This document shows, one piece after another, positions 1 to 7,204 of a stretch of DNA of 16,768 nucleotides. The stretch covers positions 1 to 16,768 of the forward strand of contig SCST01000531.1 in NCBI GenBank assembly GCA_004299465.1. The letters are read 5' to 3'. A program made the position numbers and the translations under genes. The DNA comes from Methylovulum sp. Its GTDB lineage: Bacteria; Pseudomonadota; Gammaproteobacteria; Methylococcales; Methylomonadaceae. The notes beneath the pieces are model-generated. The model saw only the letters and a list, made by a program, of their open reading frames with translations, did not search any database and was not told the origin of the DNA. The stretch's first letter is position 1. Every line of letters begins with the position of its first letter.

Positions 1-510
1 GATGCGTTGCGCAAGGAAGGCGAATCCATAGGCGCCAGGATCGAGGTCGTCGCAAGCAATGTCCCGCCCGGTCTTGGCGAACCCGTTTTTGACCGCCTCG
101 ACGCCGAGCTGGCTTATGCCCTGATGAGCATCAACGCCGTTAAAGGCGTGGAAATCGGCGACGGTTTTGCCTGTATCAATAGCAAAGGCACACAGTTCCG
201 CGACGAAATGACGCCGGACGGTTTTTTAAGCAATCATGCCGGCGGTATCCTGGGCGGCATTTCCAGCGGCCAGACGATTAAGGCGAGTATCGCGTTAAAG
301 CCGACCTCCAGCCTGCGCTTGCCGGGCCAAACGATAAACCGGCAAGGTGCAGCGGCTACCGTGGTGACCGAAGGCCGCCATGATCCTTGCGTCGGTATTC
401 GCGCCACGCCGATTGCGGAAGCGATGACGGCTATAGTGCTGATGGACCATTTCCTGCGGCACCGGGCGCAAAATGCCGGTGTTGTTTCGGTATTGCCGGT
501 TTTGAGATAA
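1..510 (+). CDS. aroC: Chorismate synthase, C-terminal part (5' end outside window)
   Basis: Chorismate synthase converts 5-enolpyruvylshikimate 3-phosphate to chorismate with reduced FMN, the last shared step of aromatic amino acid synthesis in the cytosol. The reading frame is open from base 1, and about 169 residues are visible, roughly the C-terminal half of a family usually near 360 residues. Family hallmarks in the visible part are the glycine-rich stretch HAGGILGGISSGQ and, later, GRHDPCVGIRATPIAEAM, which lie in the conserved C-terminal block of AroC. The TTG at base 7 is only the first internal start-like codon and is not the true start. The gene ends normally with TAA. The next genes are a toxin-antitoxin pair and then an MFS transporter. 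I am confident of the identity; only the N-terminal half is unseen. Confidence 0.96.
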   Translation, partial: DALRKEGESIGARIEVVASNVPPGLGEPVFDRLDAELAYALMSINAVKGVEIGDGFACINSKGTQFRDEMTPDGFLSNHAGGILGGISSGQTIKASIALKPTSSLRLPGQTINRQGAAATVVTEGRHDPCVGIRATPIAEAMTAIVLMDHFLRHRAQNAGVVSVLPVLR

Positions 511-550
511 GCTTCGTGGACATCAAAACCAAATTTCCATTATCGATGAG

Positions 551-571
551 TATACTGTGGGAAGAAGGAGG
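551..571 (+). promoter_or_regulatory. Possible -10 box and strong Shine-Dalgarno of the toxin-antitoxin operon
   Basis: TATACT at 551-556 resembles a sigma-70 -10 box, but I see no convincing -35 element at the right distance. AAGGAGG at 565-571 is a near-perfect Shine-Dalgarno sequence 8 bases before the ATG at 580. It supports that start and efficient translation of the antitoxin. In ParDE-type operons the antitoxin usually represses its own promoter; any operator here is inferred. Confidence 0.45.
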
Positions 572-579
572 TCTTTATC

Positions 580-861
580 ATGGCTCATATTGAAAAACTG
601 AGTATTGCTTTAACGCCTGAAATGGCGGCAGTTGTCCGTCAATGTGTCGAAAGCGGCGAATATGCCAGCAGCAGCGAGGTCATCAGGGAGGCTTTACGCG
701 ATTGGAAACTGAAAAGGTCTTTTCAACAAACCGAAGTCATGGTGTTGCGTAGCCTTTGGCAGGGTGGTATCGAAAGCGGTGCCGGTCGTTTTGCCGGTAT
801 GGACGAGATCAAAGCGGAAGCGCGGCAGCGGTTTTTATGCAAAGACGCCGAACAACATTGA
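580..861 (+). CDS. parD: ParD-type antitoxin, ribbon-helix-helix
   Basis: This 93-residue protein is probably the antitoxin of a type II toxin-antitoxin pair. Residues 1-47 fit a CopG/Arc ribbon-helix-helix DNA-binding fold: a short strand (EKLSIALTPEM), then two helices around a turn (GEYASSSEVIREALRDWK), the typical ParD pattern. The remaining C-terminal half should be the flexible part that wraps the toxin. The ATG at 580 follows a strong AAGGAGG. The toxin gene starts 14 bases after the stop. In this family the dimer neutralises the toxin and autoregulates the operon. The pair sits between aroC and an MFS gene, suggesting acquisition as a module. The family call is strong. The exact subfamily (ParD1 or a related CopG antitoxin) is less certain. 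Confidence 0.88.
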   Translation: MAHIEKLSIALTPEMAAVVRQCVESGEYASSSEVIREALRDWKLKRSFQQTEVMVLRSLWQGGIESGAGRFAGMDEIKAEARQRFLCKDAEQH

Positions 862-875
862 AACCGTGAGGATTT

Positions 876-1163
876 ATGTCTGTGATCCAACGGACGGCGC
901 AGGCCGAACAGGACCTGATTGAAATATGGATTTACATTGCTCAAGATAATCCCGTAGCGGCAGATCGTGTGCTTGATGATATTGAAGATCGATTCCATGC
1001 GCTGGCGGACAATCCGCTGATGGGTCGGTCACGGCCTGATATTGCGCCAGAGCTTCGTTATTTTACTGCGGGTAGCTATTTGATTTTGTATCGTACTTTA
1101 TTCAACGGCGTCCAAATTGTTCGTGTTGTGCATGGCGCTCGTGATTTGCCCCATCTATTTTGA
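876..1163 (+). CDS. parE: ParE/RelE-superfamily toxin
   Basis: This 95-residue protein has the length and pattern of ParE/RelE plasmid-stabilisation toxins. The N-terminus (RTAQAEQDLIEIWIYIAQDN) gives the first strand and the start of the two-helix hairpin. The middle carries the NPLMGRSRPDI loop. The C-terminal strands include RYFTAGSYLILYR and the ending VQIVRVVHGARDLPHLF, the conserved RVVHGARD element of the family. ParE members inhibit DNA gyrase, while RelE members cleave mRNA on the ribosome. Pairing with a ParD-like antitoxin favours ParE, but target specificity cannot be read from sequence alone. A GAGGA at 868-872 lies close to the ATG, and the gene is probably co-transcribed with the antitoxin. 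No frameshift or truncation is visible, so the system looks intact. Confidence 0.88.
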   Translation: MSVIQRTAQAEQDLIEIWIYIAQDNPVAADRVLDDIEDRFHALADNPLMGRSRPDIAPELRYFTAGSYLILYRTLFNGVQIVRVVHGARDLPHLF

Positions 1164-1218
1164 TCGACAGCGCTGCCCACCGCCCTCTTTTCTCTTTTAC
1201 CGTAACGATACTTATTAA

Positions 1219-2379
1219 ATGTCCATTCCTTATTGGCGGCTGTCAGGATTCTACTTTTTTTACTTCGCGGCGCTAGGCAGCTTTACACCTTATTGGAGCC
1301 TTTACCTGAAGGATATTGGCTTTAATACCGTGCAAATCGGCGAACTTTTTGCGTTACTGGTTGGCACAAAAATTATCGCGCCCAATTTATGGGGCTGGAT
1401 TGCCGATCATACTCAAAAAAGTATGCCCATCATTCGTGTCACGTCGTTTTTTGCCGCATTACTGTTCGCGGCTTTCTTATTTATCCACGGTTATTTGTGG
1501 TTTGCATGGGTCACCATCGGTTTCAGTTTTTTCTGGAATGCCGCGTTACCGCAATTTGAAGCCATTACGCTGTTTCATTTAAAAGAGGAACCGCACCGTT
1601 ACAGCCAAATCAGGCTTTGGGGCTCCATCGGCTTTATCGCCGCCGTGCTCGGCGTGGGCGCATTAATCGACGACCTGCCACTGATTATGTTGCCGATAGC
1701 GATCACCGCGTTGCTGGCGCTGACCGGGTTGGCGACATTGATAGTGCCTGAAGCGCGTGCCGCGAGCCAGGACAAACAGCCGGTCGGAATCCTGCAAATC
1801 CTCAAAAAACCGGAGGTCGTCGCCTTTTTCATTGTCGGCACCCTGCTGCAGATTGCCCATACGCCTTATTATGTTTTTTATTCGATCTACCTTAATCAGT
1901 ACCATTATTCGGCGACCTTGACCGGCGGACTTTGGGCTATCGCGATCGTCGCGGAAATCGTGCTGTTCCTGTATATGAAGCGCGTATTGGCGCGTTTTTC
2001 CCTCAGGACGATTTTCCTGTTCAGCATTGCGCTGGCCGTGACCCGATGGCTGGTGATTGCCTGGTGCCCCGATTACCTGGGCTTATTAATCCTGGCCCAA
2101 TTGCTGCATGCGGCGACTTTCGGCGGTGCGCATGTCGCCGCCATCCACCTGGTGCATCGTTATTTTGGAAGGCAGCATCAAGGCAAGGGCCAGGCTTTGT
2201 ACGGCAGCCTCTGCTATGGCTTGGGCGGTATGTTAGGCAGTTTTTACGGCGGTTATTACTGGGAATCGGCGGGGCCTGCATTCGTTTATTCCATCGGCGC
2301 GATGGCCTGCGTTTTTGCATGGTTTATCACTTATTTCTGGATAGGCCGGGGCAATGCCGTTGATCCGGCTTTAGGTTAA
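1219..2379 (+). CDS. MFS transporter, 3-phenylpropionate/HcaT-like (MFS_1_like)
   Basis: This 386-residue inner-membrane protein has about twelve hydrophobic segments typical of the major facilitator superfamily. It starts with YWRLSGFYFFYFAALGSF and the first cytoplasmic loop holds the variant motif LWGWIADH (usual form GxxxDRxG). The pattern of YW residues near the start, LYLKDIGFNTVQIG and RLWGSIGF in TM5 matches the MFS_1_like/PPP group that includes HcaT and nucleoside:H+ symporters. The substrate cannot be predicted. The gene follows the toxin-antitoxin pair by 55 bases; the start has no strong Shine-Dalgarno sequence, and I chose the first ATG that leaves a natural N-terminus just before TM1. 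From memory, a related MFS gene lies directly after aroC in some other gammaproteobacteria, which would make the toxin-antitoxin pair the intruder. Confidence 0.85.
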   Translation: MSIPYWRLSGFYFFYFAALGSFTPYWSLYLKDIGFNTVQIGELFALLVGTKIIAPNLWGWIADHTQKSMPIIRVTSFFAALLFAAFLFIHGYLWFAWVTIGFSFFWNAALPQFEAITLFHLKEEPHRYSQIRLWGSIGFIAAVLGVGALIDDLPLIMLPIAITALLALTGLATLIVPEARAASQDKQPVGILQILKKPEVVAFFIVGTLLQIAHTPYYVFYSIYLNQYHYSATLTGGLWAIAIVAEIVLFLYMKRVLARFSLRTIFLFSIALAVTRWLVIAWCPDYLGLLILAQLLHAATFGGAHVAAIHLVHRYFGRQHQGKGQALYGSLCYGLGGMLGSFYGGYYWESAGPAFVYSIGAMACVFAWFITYFWIGRGNAVDPALG

Positions 2380-2445
2380 AATAACACCAGTGTTTAAAAC
2401 AGACTATCCTTGTGTTACCCCATTGACTTCAGGAAAAATATTGTA

Positions 2446-3063
2446 ATGCTGGAAATAATAAAAAGCGGCGGCTGGATGATGTTGCCGCTTATTCTATGTT
2501 CGATAGCTGCGATGGCTATTATTGTCGAACGTTTCTGGGCCTTGCAGAGAAACAAGGTATTGCCGCCGGAACTGGTTCCGCAGGTCTGGCGTTTAGCCCG
2601 CGAAAAAAAGCTGGACGATAATACGCTGCACCGTTTGAAAAACAGCTCCTGCCTGGGCTTCGTGCTGGCCGCAGGACTCGCTAACAGCCATCATGGCCGC
2701 GACGTGATGAAAGAATGCATTGAAGAAGCCGGTCGCCAGGTCGTCAATAGGCTGGAACGCTTCCTGAATGCGTTGGGTACTATCGCATCGGTTTCCCCCT
2801 TGCTGGGTTTGTTAGGGACTGTTGTGGGCATGATCCAGGCTTTTTCGGCGATCGTCGCGCAAGGTGTCGGCGATCCCGGCGTATTGGCCGGCGGTATTTC
2901 CGTTGCGCTGATTACGACGGCGGCGGGTTTGACCGTCGCCATTCCCAGCCTGATTTTTCACCGCTACTTTGAACGCCTGGTGGACGACTATGTCATCGGC
3001 ATGGAGGCGGAAGCGCTAAAATTGGTCGATATATTGCATGGCGATCGCGAGGCTATTTTATGA
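2446..3063 (+). CDS. exbB: ExbB/TolQ/MotA family proton-channel protein
   Basis: ExbB pairs with ExbD in the inner membrane and uses proton flow to drive a TonB- or TolA-like partner. The 205-residue protein has a first membrane helix at about 10-27, a long cytoplasmic stretch, and two more helices at about 107-135 and 145-170. The family signature SPLLGLLGTVVGMI is at 117-130 and ITTAAGL at 156-162 includes pore-lining threonines. I chose the ATG at 2446 rather than an upstream TTG because it starts the family-typical N-terminus (MLEIIKSGGWMMLP) and has AGGAAA about ten bases before it. The stop overlaps the exbD start (ATGA). Placement ahead of lpxK and kdsB, as in several gammaproteobacteria, suggests the LPS-locus ExbBD paralogue rather than the pair beside tonB. 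Its energised partner is unknown. Confidence 0.93.
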   Translation: MLEIIKSGGWMMLPLILCSIAAMAIIVERFWALQRNKVLPPELVPQVWRLAREKKLDDNTLHRLKNSSCLGFVLAAGLANSHHGRDVMKECIEEAGRQVVNRLERFLNALGTIASVSPLLGLLGTVVGMIQAFSAIVAQGVGDPGVLAGGISVALITTAAGLTVAIPSLIFHRYFERLVDDYVIGMEAEALKLVDILHGDREAIL

Positions 3064-3497
3064 ATTTTCACCGTAAAAAAAGAAATACACCTGAAATATC
3101 AATGACATCAATGGTTGATGTCGTGTTATTGCTGTTGTTTTTTTTCATGGTCAGTACGACGTTTAGCCGGCAGACGGAGATCAAAATCAAGCTGCCGGAA
3201 GCGGATAGCGCGACAGCGGAAGATTATCCTGAAAGCGTCGTGCTGATTATCGACGCGGACGGCGTTTATTACCTGCAAGGTAAAGACGGCTTGCCGCATG
3301 AACTGGTCAATCAGCAAACAGAAACCTTAATACAGGCTTTCCGAAAAGCATCGGTAAACGCCGAACAAACGCCTTTTATCATCGATGCCGACAGCAATAC
3401 GCCTCACCAGGCCGTCTATAAGGCACTGGACGCGGCAGGCCATGCAGGATTCAGCCACATCAGCTTCAGCGGGCTCAAACCGGATACCCAACCATGA
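3060..3497 (+). CDS. exbD: ExbD/TolR family biopolymer transport protein
   Basis: This 145-residue protein has the ExbD/TolR layout: a short basic cytoplasmic tail (about 1-15), one transmembrane helix (about 16-35) and a periplasmic domain. The helix carries Asp20 in the signature MTSMVDVVLLLLFFFMVSTTF, written here only as far as needed; this aspartate is the proton-relay residue in the family. The periplasmic part ends with the typical THQAVYKALDAAGHAGFSHI-like pattern. It overlaps exbB by 4 bases and lpxK by 4 bases (both ATGA), so the three genes are probably translationally coupled. It works in complex with ExbB at the inner membrane. I see no truncation. Confidence 0.93.
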   Translation: MNFHRKKRNTPEISMTSMVDVVLLLLFFFMVSTTFSRQTEIKIKLPEADSATAEDYPESVVLIIDADGVYYLQGKDGLPHELVNQQTETLIQAFRKASVNAEQTPFIIDADSNTPHQAVYKALDAAGHAGFSHISFSGLKPDTQP

Positions 3498-4540
3498 AAA
3501 CCACAGCGAATCGCTACGCCCAATGGCGCAAATGGGCCGAAAACGTCTGGTATAAAGACCCGTTTATCGGCGTATGCCTGATGCCGCTGGGCTTTATCTT
3601 CAGCGACATAGCCCGCTTCAGGAAATACCTGTATCGCATGGGCGTACTGAAAACGCAGCGCTTGCCTGTACCGGTTATTGTGGTCGGCAATATCACCGTC
3701 GGCGGTACCGGCAAAACGCCGTTGATTATCTGGATGGCCCAGTTACTCAAGGCTTCGGGTTATAAGCCGGGCATCATCAGCCGGGGTTATGGCGGGCAGG
3801 CCGATGTTTGGCCGCAATCGGTAACGGCAGACAGCCCTGCCGAGATTGTCGGCGATGAAGCCTTGCTATTGGCCAGGCAAAGCGCTTGCCCCGTCGTAGT
3901 CGGGCCGCTACGCGTGGAGGCGGCCAGGCAATTGCTTAGGGAAGCCGATTGTACGATCATCCTGTCCGACGACGGCCTGCAACATTATGCCTTGCACAGG
4001 GATATTGAAATAGCCGTCGTCGATGGCGAAAGGCGCTTCGGTAACGGCTATTGCTTGCCTGCCGGACCCTTGCGCGAACCCATCAGCCGCCTGCAAACAG
4101 TTGATTTAATTATCGTCAACGGCGAAATATACGAAGACAACGAATATGCCATGCAGCTTGTCGGCGATACCGCAGTTAATATGCTGAGCGCTGAGCGAAA
4201 GCCATTGGCTGAATTTGCTGCTGGCGAATGCCATGCGTTGGCGGGCATAGGTAATCCCCAGCGGTTTTTCAACAAACTGGCAAGCGCCGGCTTGGCATGT
4301 AAGACCCGGAGCTTTCCTGACCATTATAAATTCCAGGCCGGGGACATCCTGTTTTCGGATAGTAAGCCCGTGTTGATGACGGAAAAAGACGCGGTAAAAT
4401 GCGCCGGGTTTGCCGGCGCGCAGCATTGGTATGTGCCTGTAGCAGCGGTGCCTGAGCCGAAGTTTGCCGAACAATTGTTGGCGTTAATCAAGAAAAAAGC
4501 CAGGTGCGCGGTGCGTACCCTACCTGCTCACACACCCTAA
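3494..4540 (+). CDS. lpxK: Tetraacyldisaccharide 4'-kinase
   Basis: LpxK phosphorylates the 4' position of tetraacyldisaccharide 1-phosphate to give lipid IVA, on the cytoplasmic face of the inner membrane. The 348-residue product has the N-terminal membrane-associated segment (about 21-50, KDPFIGVCLMPLGFIFSDIA), the P-loop GNITVGGTGKTP at 65-76, SRGYGG at 96-101, and the conserved DDGLQHYALHRD at 159-170, where family members bind nucleotide and magnesium. It is slightly longer than the usual 325-335 residues, with the excess at the C-terminus. It overlaps exbD by ATGA and is followed after 11 bases by the Trm112-like gene. The exbBD-lpxK-ycaR-kdsB order is well known in gammaproteobacteria and confirms the role in LPS synthesis. 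Confidence 0.96.
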   Translation: MKTTANRYAQWRKWAENVWYKDPFIGVCLMPLGFIFSDIARFRKYLYRMGVLKTQRLPVPVIVVGNITVGGTGKTPLIIWMAQLLKASGYKPGIISRGYGGQADVWPQSVTADSPAEIVGDEALLLARQSACPVVVGPLRVEAARQLLREADCTIILSDDGLQHYALHRDIEIAVVDGERRFGNGYCLPAGPLREPISRLQTVDLIIVNGEIYEDNEYAMQLVGDTAVNMLSAERKPLAEFAAGECHALAGIGNPQRFFNKLASAGLACKTRSFPDHYKFQAGDILFSDSKPVLMTEKDAVKCAGFAGAQHWYVPVAAVPEPKFAEQLLALIKKKARCAVRTLPAHTP

Positions 4541-4551
4541 GAGAAAACCCT

Positions 4552-4746
4552 ATGATAGATAAAAAATTACTCGATATCCTGGCTTGCCCGATCTGCAAGA
4601 GCCCGTTGCGCTACGATAAGGACAGGCAGGAGCTGATTTGCCGGGCTGACCGGCTGGCTTTCCCGATACGCGATGATATTCCCGTGATGCTCGACGATGA
4701 AGCGCGCCAATTAAGCAGCGAAGAAGTGGACGCACTCTACCCATGA
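4552..4746 (+). CDS. ycaR: Trm112/YcaR-family zinc-ribbon protein
   Basis: This 64-residue protein matches the Trm112p-like/YcaR family commonly encoded between lpxK and kdsB. It begins MIDKKLLDILACPICKSPL, with the CxxC knuckle at Cys12 and Cys15, a further Cys30 in ELICRADRLAFPIRDDIP, and the family ending around VMLDDEAR. The fourth zinc ligand found in some homologues is absent, as in E. coli YcaR. An upstream in-frame start at 4504 exists but would place 16 non-family residues inside the lpxK tail, so I use the ATG at 4552. The stop overlaps the kdsB start (ATGA). The bacterial function is poorly known; eukaryotic Trm112 activates methyltransferases. Confidence 0.92.
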   Translation: MIDKKLLDILACPICKSPLRYDKDRQELICRADRLAFPIRDDIPVMLDDEARQLSSEEVDALYP

Positions 4747-5516
4747 AGCCGGCATTTAAAGTCGTCATCCCGGCGCGGTACGGTTCTACGCGGCTGCCGG
4801 GAAAACCGCTGCTGGATATTGCCGGCAAGCCGATGATCGCCCATGTCTGCGCACGGGCGGAGGAAGCGGGCGCTGAGAGCATTACTGTCGCCACCGACGA
4901 TGACAGGATACTGCAAACCGTTAAGGCGCTGGGCTTTAACGCCGTGATGACGCGGCCGGACCACCAAAGCGGCACGGAACGGATTGCCGAAGTGGCGGCG
5001 TTATGCGGTTGGGCCGCTACGGACATCATCGTCAACCTGCAGGGCGATGAACCGTTGATTCCACCCGCTTATATCCGCGACGTCGCCGCCGCATTGGCCG
5101 GACAGGCGCGCGCAGGCATCGCAACGCTGGCCGCTGAAATCGTCGACGAGGAAGAGATTTTTAATCCCAATGCGGTAAAAGTCGTGCTGAATCACGCCGG
5201 TTATGCGCTTTATTTCAGCCGCGCGCCGATTCCGTGGGAAAGGGATCGGTTTACTATGGCTGGCGGCAAACCGTCGGGAAAAATACCGTATCTTCGGCAT
5301 ATCGGCATGTATGCCTACACCGTGGATTTTTTACAGCGCTATTGTTGCTGGGATGCTTCAGTGCTCGAGTCCATCGAGTCATTGGAGCAATTAAGGATAC
5401 TCTGGCAAGGCGAGGCGGTCCTGGTAAAAACCGTTGACAAAACACCGCCCGCAGGCGTCGATACGCTGGAGGACTTGCAACGGGTCGGGCGGATATTGTC
5501 GCCGTTTGTGTATTGA
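4743..5516 (+). CDS. kdsB: 3-deoxy-manno-octulosonate cytidylyltransferase (CMP-Kdo synthetase)
   Basis: KdsB couples Kdo to CMP, making the sugar donor for the LPS inner core in the cytosol. The 257-residue product has the nucleotidyltransferase start VVIPARYGSTRLPGKPL (about 7-23), HQSGTERIAE at 74-83 and NLQGDEP at 98-104, all KdsB hallmarks, and ends with the typical VDTLEDLQRV segment. It starts by ATGA overlap with the Trm112-like gene and closes the operon. No clear intrinsic terminator follows; the hairpin-forming repeat element about 100 bases downstream could serve. Its length is normal for the family (about 245-260). Confidence 0.97.
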   Translation: MKPAFKVVIPARYGSTRLPGKPLLDIAGKPMIAHVCARAEEAGAESITVATDDDRILQTVKALGFNAVMTRPDHQSGTERIAEVAALCGWAATDIIVNLQGDEPLIPPAYIRDVAAALAGQARAGIATLAAEIVDEEEIFNPNAVKVVLNHAGYALYFSRAPIPWERDRFTMAGGKPSGKIPYLRHIGMYAYTVDFLQRYCCWDASVLESIESLEQLRILWQGEAVLVKTVDKTPPAGVDTLEDLQRVGRILSPFVY

Positions 5517-5597
5517 TAGCCGGTTAGCCGGGGTAATGACGCAGGTAGAAAAATAGAACGCAGATGACGCTGATCATTTATGATTAAATAAGATTTA

Positions 5598-5726
5598 TAA
5601 CTATTCAGCCACTTGTTGTAGGGCGTGCTGCGCGCGCCCTACAACGGACTGGCGCGTTATCCATGCGGCGGAGAAGGCGCGCGCGGCACGCCCTACAGTG
5701 AGCAACTTTTCCAGCCTGAATAGTTA
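5598..5726. mobile_element. MITE-like inverted-repeat element
   Basis: The element is bounded by perfect 11-base inverted repeats: TAACTATTCAG at 5598-5608 and CTGAATAGTTA at 5716-5726. Inside, a 22-base block at 5618-5639 recurs as its reverse complement at 5676-5697 with one mismatch. Its start reads TGTAGGGCGTG. It is about 129 bases long with no coding capacity, which fits a non-autonomous miniature inverted-repeat element or a large REP/BIME-type repeat. No clear target-site duplication is visible at the edges. It lies between convergent genes and would form a long RNA hairpin, so it may act as a two-way terminator. Confidence 0.65.
5615..5645. repeat. Internal GC-rich palindrome of the repeat element
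   Basis: GTTGTAGGGCG at 5615-5625 pairs perfectly with CGCCCTACAAC at 5635-5645. The 9 bases between can extend the stem with G-T wobble pairs, leaving a tiny loop. It is a REP-like hairpin within the left half of the MITE-like element; the right half holds a partial copy of the same arm. Confidence 0.7.
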
Positions 5727-5920
5727 CTAAAGATATGGTCAATAATAACCTCCAAACTATTATGACGCGGGAACGACAGACTATTTCAGGAAGTTATTGT
5801 TAGCCAAATCCTAAGATTTTTTGAATCATCCTGAAAAATCAGTTGATCGCCGCTTTACTTGTGCCCTATGGGTATAATCATCTGCGTTCCATTGTATTTG
5901 ACGGCTGAGCAGTTGCCGGC

Positions 5921-7201
5921 TTAACTATAGCAAATTCGTTTAATAGGAAAATGGCAGCTGAAACAACTGCCTTGCCCCAATTCGCTACTGATGTGCAGCT
6001 CTGCGTCGTGGCGCATCAGCGCATGTTTGACAATCGCCAGGCCCAGCCCTGTACCGGGCACTTTCTTGCGGCGCTTGGCTTCAACTCTATAAAAACGCTC
6101 GGTCACGCGGGAAATATCCGCCGCTGCAATGCCTTCGCCATGATCTTCGACTTCCAACACTAACTCATCGCCGATTTGGCGCCAGCGTACCTGGACCAAA
6201 GAATCTTCCGGCGAATATTTGAGCGCATTGCCGAGCAAATTTGTAAAGGCGCTACGTAAATCCTGTTCTTCACCGAAAATATGCGCCGGTGACTCCAGTG
6301 TTAATTCGATGCGCCTTGATGCGTTTTCCAAGGTGTCGCCCTCTTTACAAATCTGGCTCAATAAAGCGGGTATGTCTATACATTGCTGTTTTTTCTGTTG
6401 TGTTTCCAAGCGAGTCAGCAAGAGCAGGTCATCGACAAGATGCTGCATGCGCTCGGTCTGGCCCAGCATCTCCTTGAATGAGGTCGTAAGCAGCGGGGAT
6501 ACGCCGTCATCCATATCCTGCATGGTTTCCAGGTAGCCTTTTAATACCGTTAGCGGCGTCCTGAGTTCGTGCGAGACATTGGCGACAAAATCCTTGCGTA
6601 TCGTTTGCATTTTTTTCAACTGCGTTACATCCTGGGCCAACAATAACCGTAACCCCGAGCCGTAACTGATAATCCTGACTTCTAGGGCGTTGCGGTTATT
6701 GACAGGGGAGGGCAGAATAACCGGTTCGCTGTAATTGCCTGATTTGAGGTAACGGATAAATTCAGGGAAACGGATCAGGTTGGGTATGCGTTGGCCTTTG
6801 TCGGTTTGCTGCAGGCCCAGCATCTGTCTTGCGGCTTTATTGGCCCATTCAATCTCGTCATGGGGCCGTAACACGACGGCCGCATCGGGCAGGGCTTCGG
6901 TGGATTGGCGAAACTGCTCAATCAGTTTGCGCAGTTTTTTCTTGCGCCGTTTTTCATTTTTCTTGATGCGGTAAATATGATAGTAAAGGTCCTCCCAAAT
7001 ACCGCTGGTCTTTGGATATTGGCCTTTCCCGCCGCCGCTTATCCATTTTTCAAAGCGCCTGACCTGCAAAAACTGGGCGATTAAAAGCGCCGATGTCAGC
7101 ACCAATAGCGACGGCAATAACAGCCCCGCTATCCCGCCTATCAGTGATACGCTTGAATACAACAACAGCAAGCGGGTGAATTCTTTGTGCCAGGCCTGCA
7201 T
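5921..7201 (-). CDS. phoR: Phosphate-regulon sensor histidine kinase PhoR
   Basis: PhoR senses phosphate status through the Pst/PhoU complex at the inner membrane and phosphorylates PhoB. The 426-residue protein has two close N-terminal membrane helices (about 9-44) with almost no periplasmic loop, a very basic linker (about 78-92, rich in KRRKKK), a PAS region (about 100-195), the HisKA box FVANVSHELRTPL with phospho-accepting His211, and an HATPase domain with the N box (NLLGNALKYS, about 321-330), DHGEGI at 353-358 and GTGLGL at 383-388. The absent periplasmic sensor loop, PAS domain and basic linker are typical of PhoR rather than other kinases. It starts 3 bases after the phoB stop, so translation is probably coupled. 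No defect is visible. Confidence 0.95.
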   Translation of the reverse strand: MQAWHKEFTRLLLLYSSVSLIGGIAGLLLPSLLVLTSALLIAQFLQVRRFEKWISGGGKGQYPKTSGIWEDLYYHIYRIKKNEKRRKKKLRKLIEQFRQSTEALPDAAVVLRPHDEIEWANKAARQMLGLQQTDKGQRIPNLIRFPEFIRYLKSGNYSEPVILPSPVNNRNALEVRIISYGSGLRLLLAQDVTQLKKMQTIRKDFVANVSHELRTPLTVLKGYLETMQDMDDGVSPLLTTSFKEMLGQTERMQHLVDDLLLLTRLETQQKKQQCIDIPALLSQICKEGDTLENASRRIELTLESPAHIFGEEQDLRSAFTNLLGNALKYSPEDSLVQVRWRQIGDELVLEVEDHGEGIAAADISRVTERFYRVEAKRRKKVPGTGLGLAIVKHALMRHDAELHISSELGQGSCFSCHFPIKRICYS

Positions 7202-7204
7202 ACC

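Larger units (their letters stand above)
5556..5889. repeat. Outer inverted repeat flanking the intergenic element
   Basis: GAACGCAGATGA at 5556-5567 recurs as its exact reverse complement TCATCTGCGTTC at 5878-5889. The 12-base match is perfect and the arms are about 310 bases apart, enclosing the MITE-like element. A looser second match, around GATTAAATAAGATTTAT at 5582-5598 and the reverse complement of 5805-5830, hints that the arms were once longer. Origin is unknown; a decayed older mobile element is one reading. Confidence 0.5.
5517..5920 (+). other. 404-base gene-free region between convergent kdsB and phoR
   Basis: I find no plausible coding sequence here on either strand. The stretch lies between the ends of two convergent genes and consists largely of repeat-like DNA: an outer 12-base inverted repeat (5556-5567 and 5878-5889) and, inside it, a MITE-like inverted-repeat element (5598-5726). 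The part at about 5800-5845 (AATCCTAAGATTTTTTGAATC and onward) is AT-rich and loosely resembles, in inverted orientation, the AT-rich segment at 5575-5597. I see no canonical stem plus T-run terminator for either gene. Confidence 0.75.

Noticed and set aside
723..998. Minus-strand reading frame across the parD-parE junction
   Set aside because: It is antisense to both toxin-antitoxin genes and shows no domain features or ribosome site.
2383..2394. Short palindrome after the MFS gene as an intrinsic terminator
   Set aside because: AACACCAGTGTT can form only 4-5 base pairs with a tiny loop and is not followed by a T-run.
4550..5035. 161-residue minus-strand reading frame over ycaR and kdsB
   Set aside because: It is antisense to two strongly supported genes, has no family resemblance and a low-complexity Ser/Arg-rich translation.
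5517..5545. GC-rich CCGGTTAGCCGG palindrome as kdsB terminator
   Set aside because: The stem is only 4 base pairs and no T-run follows.
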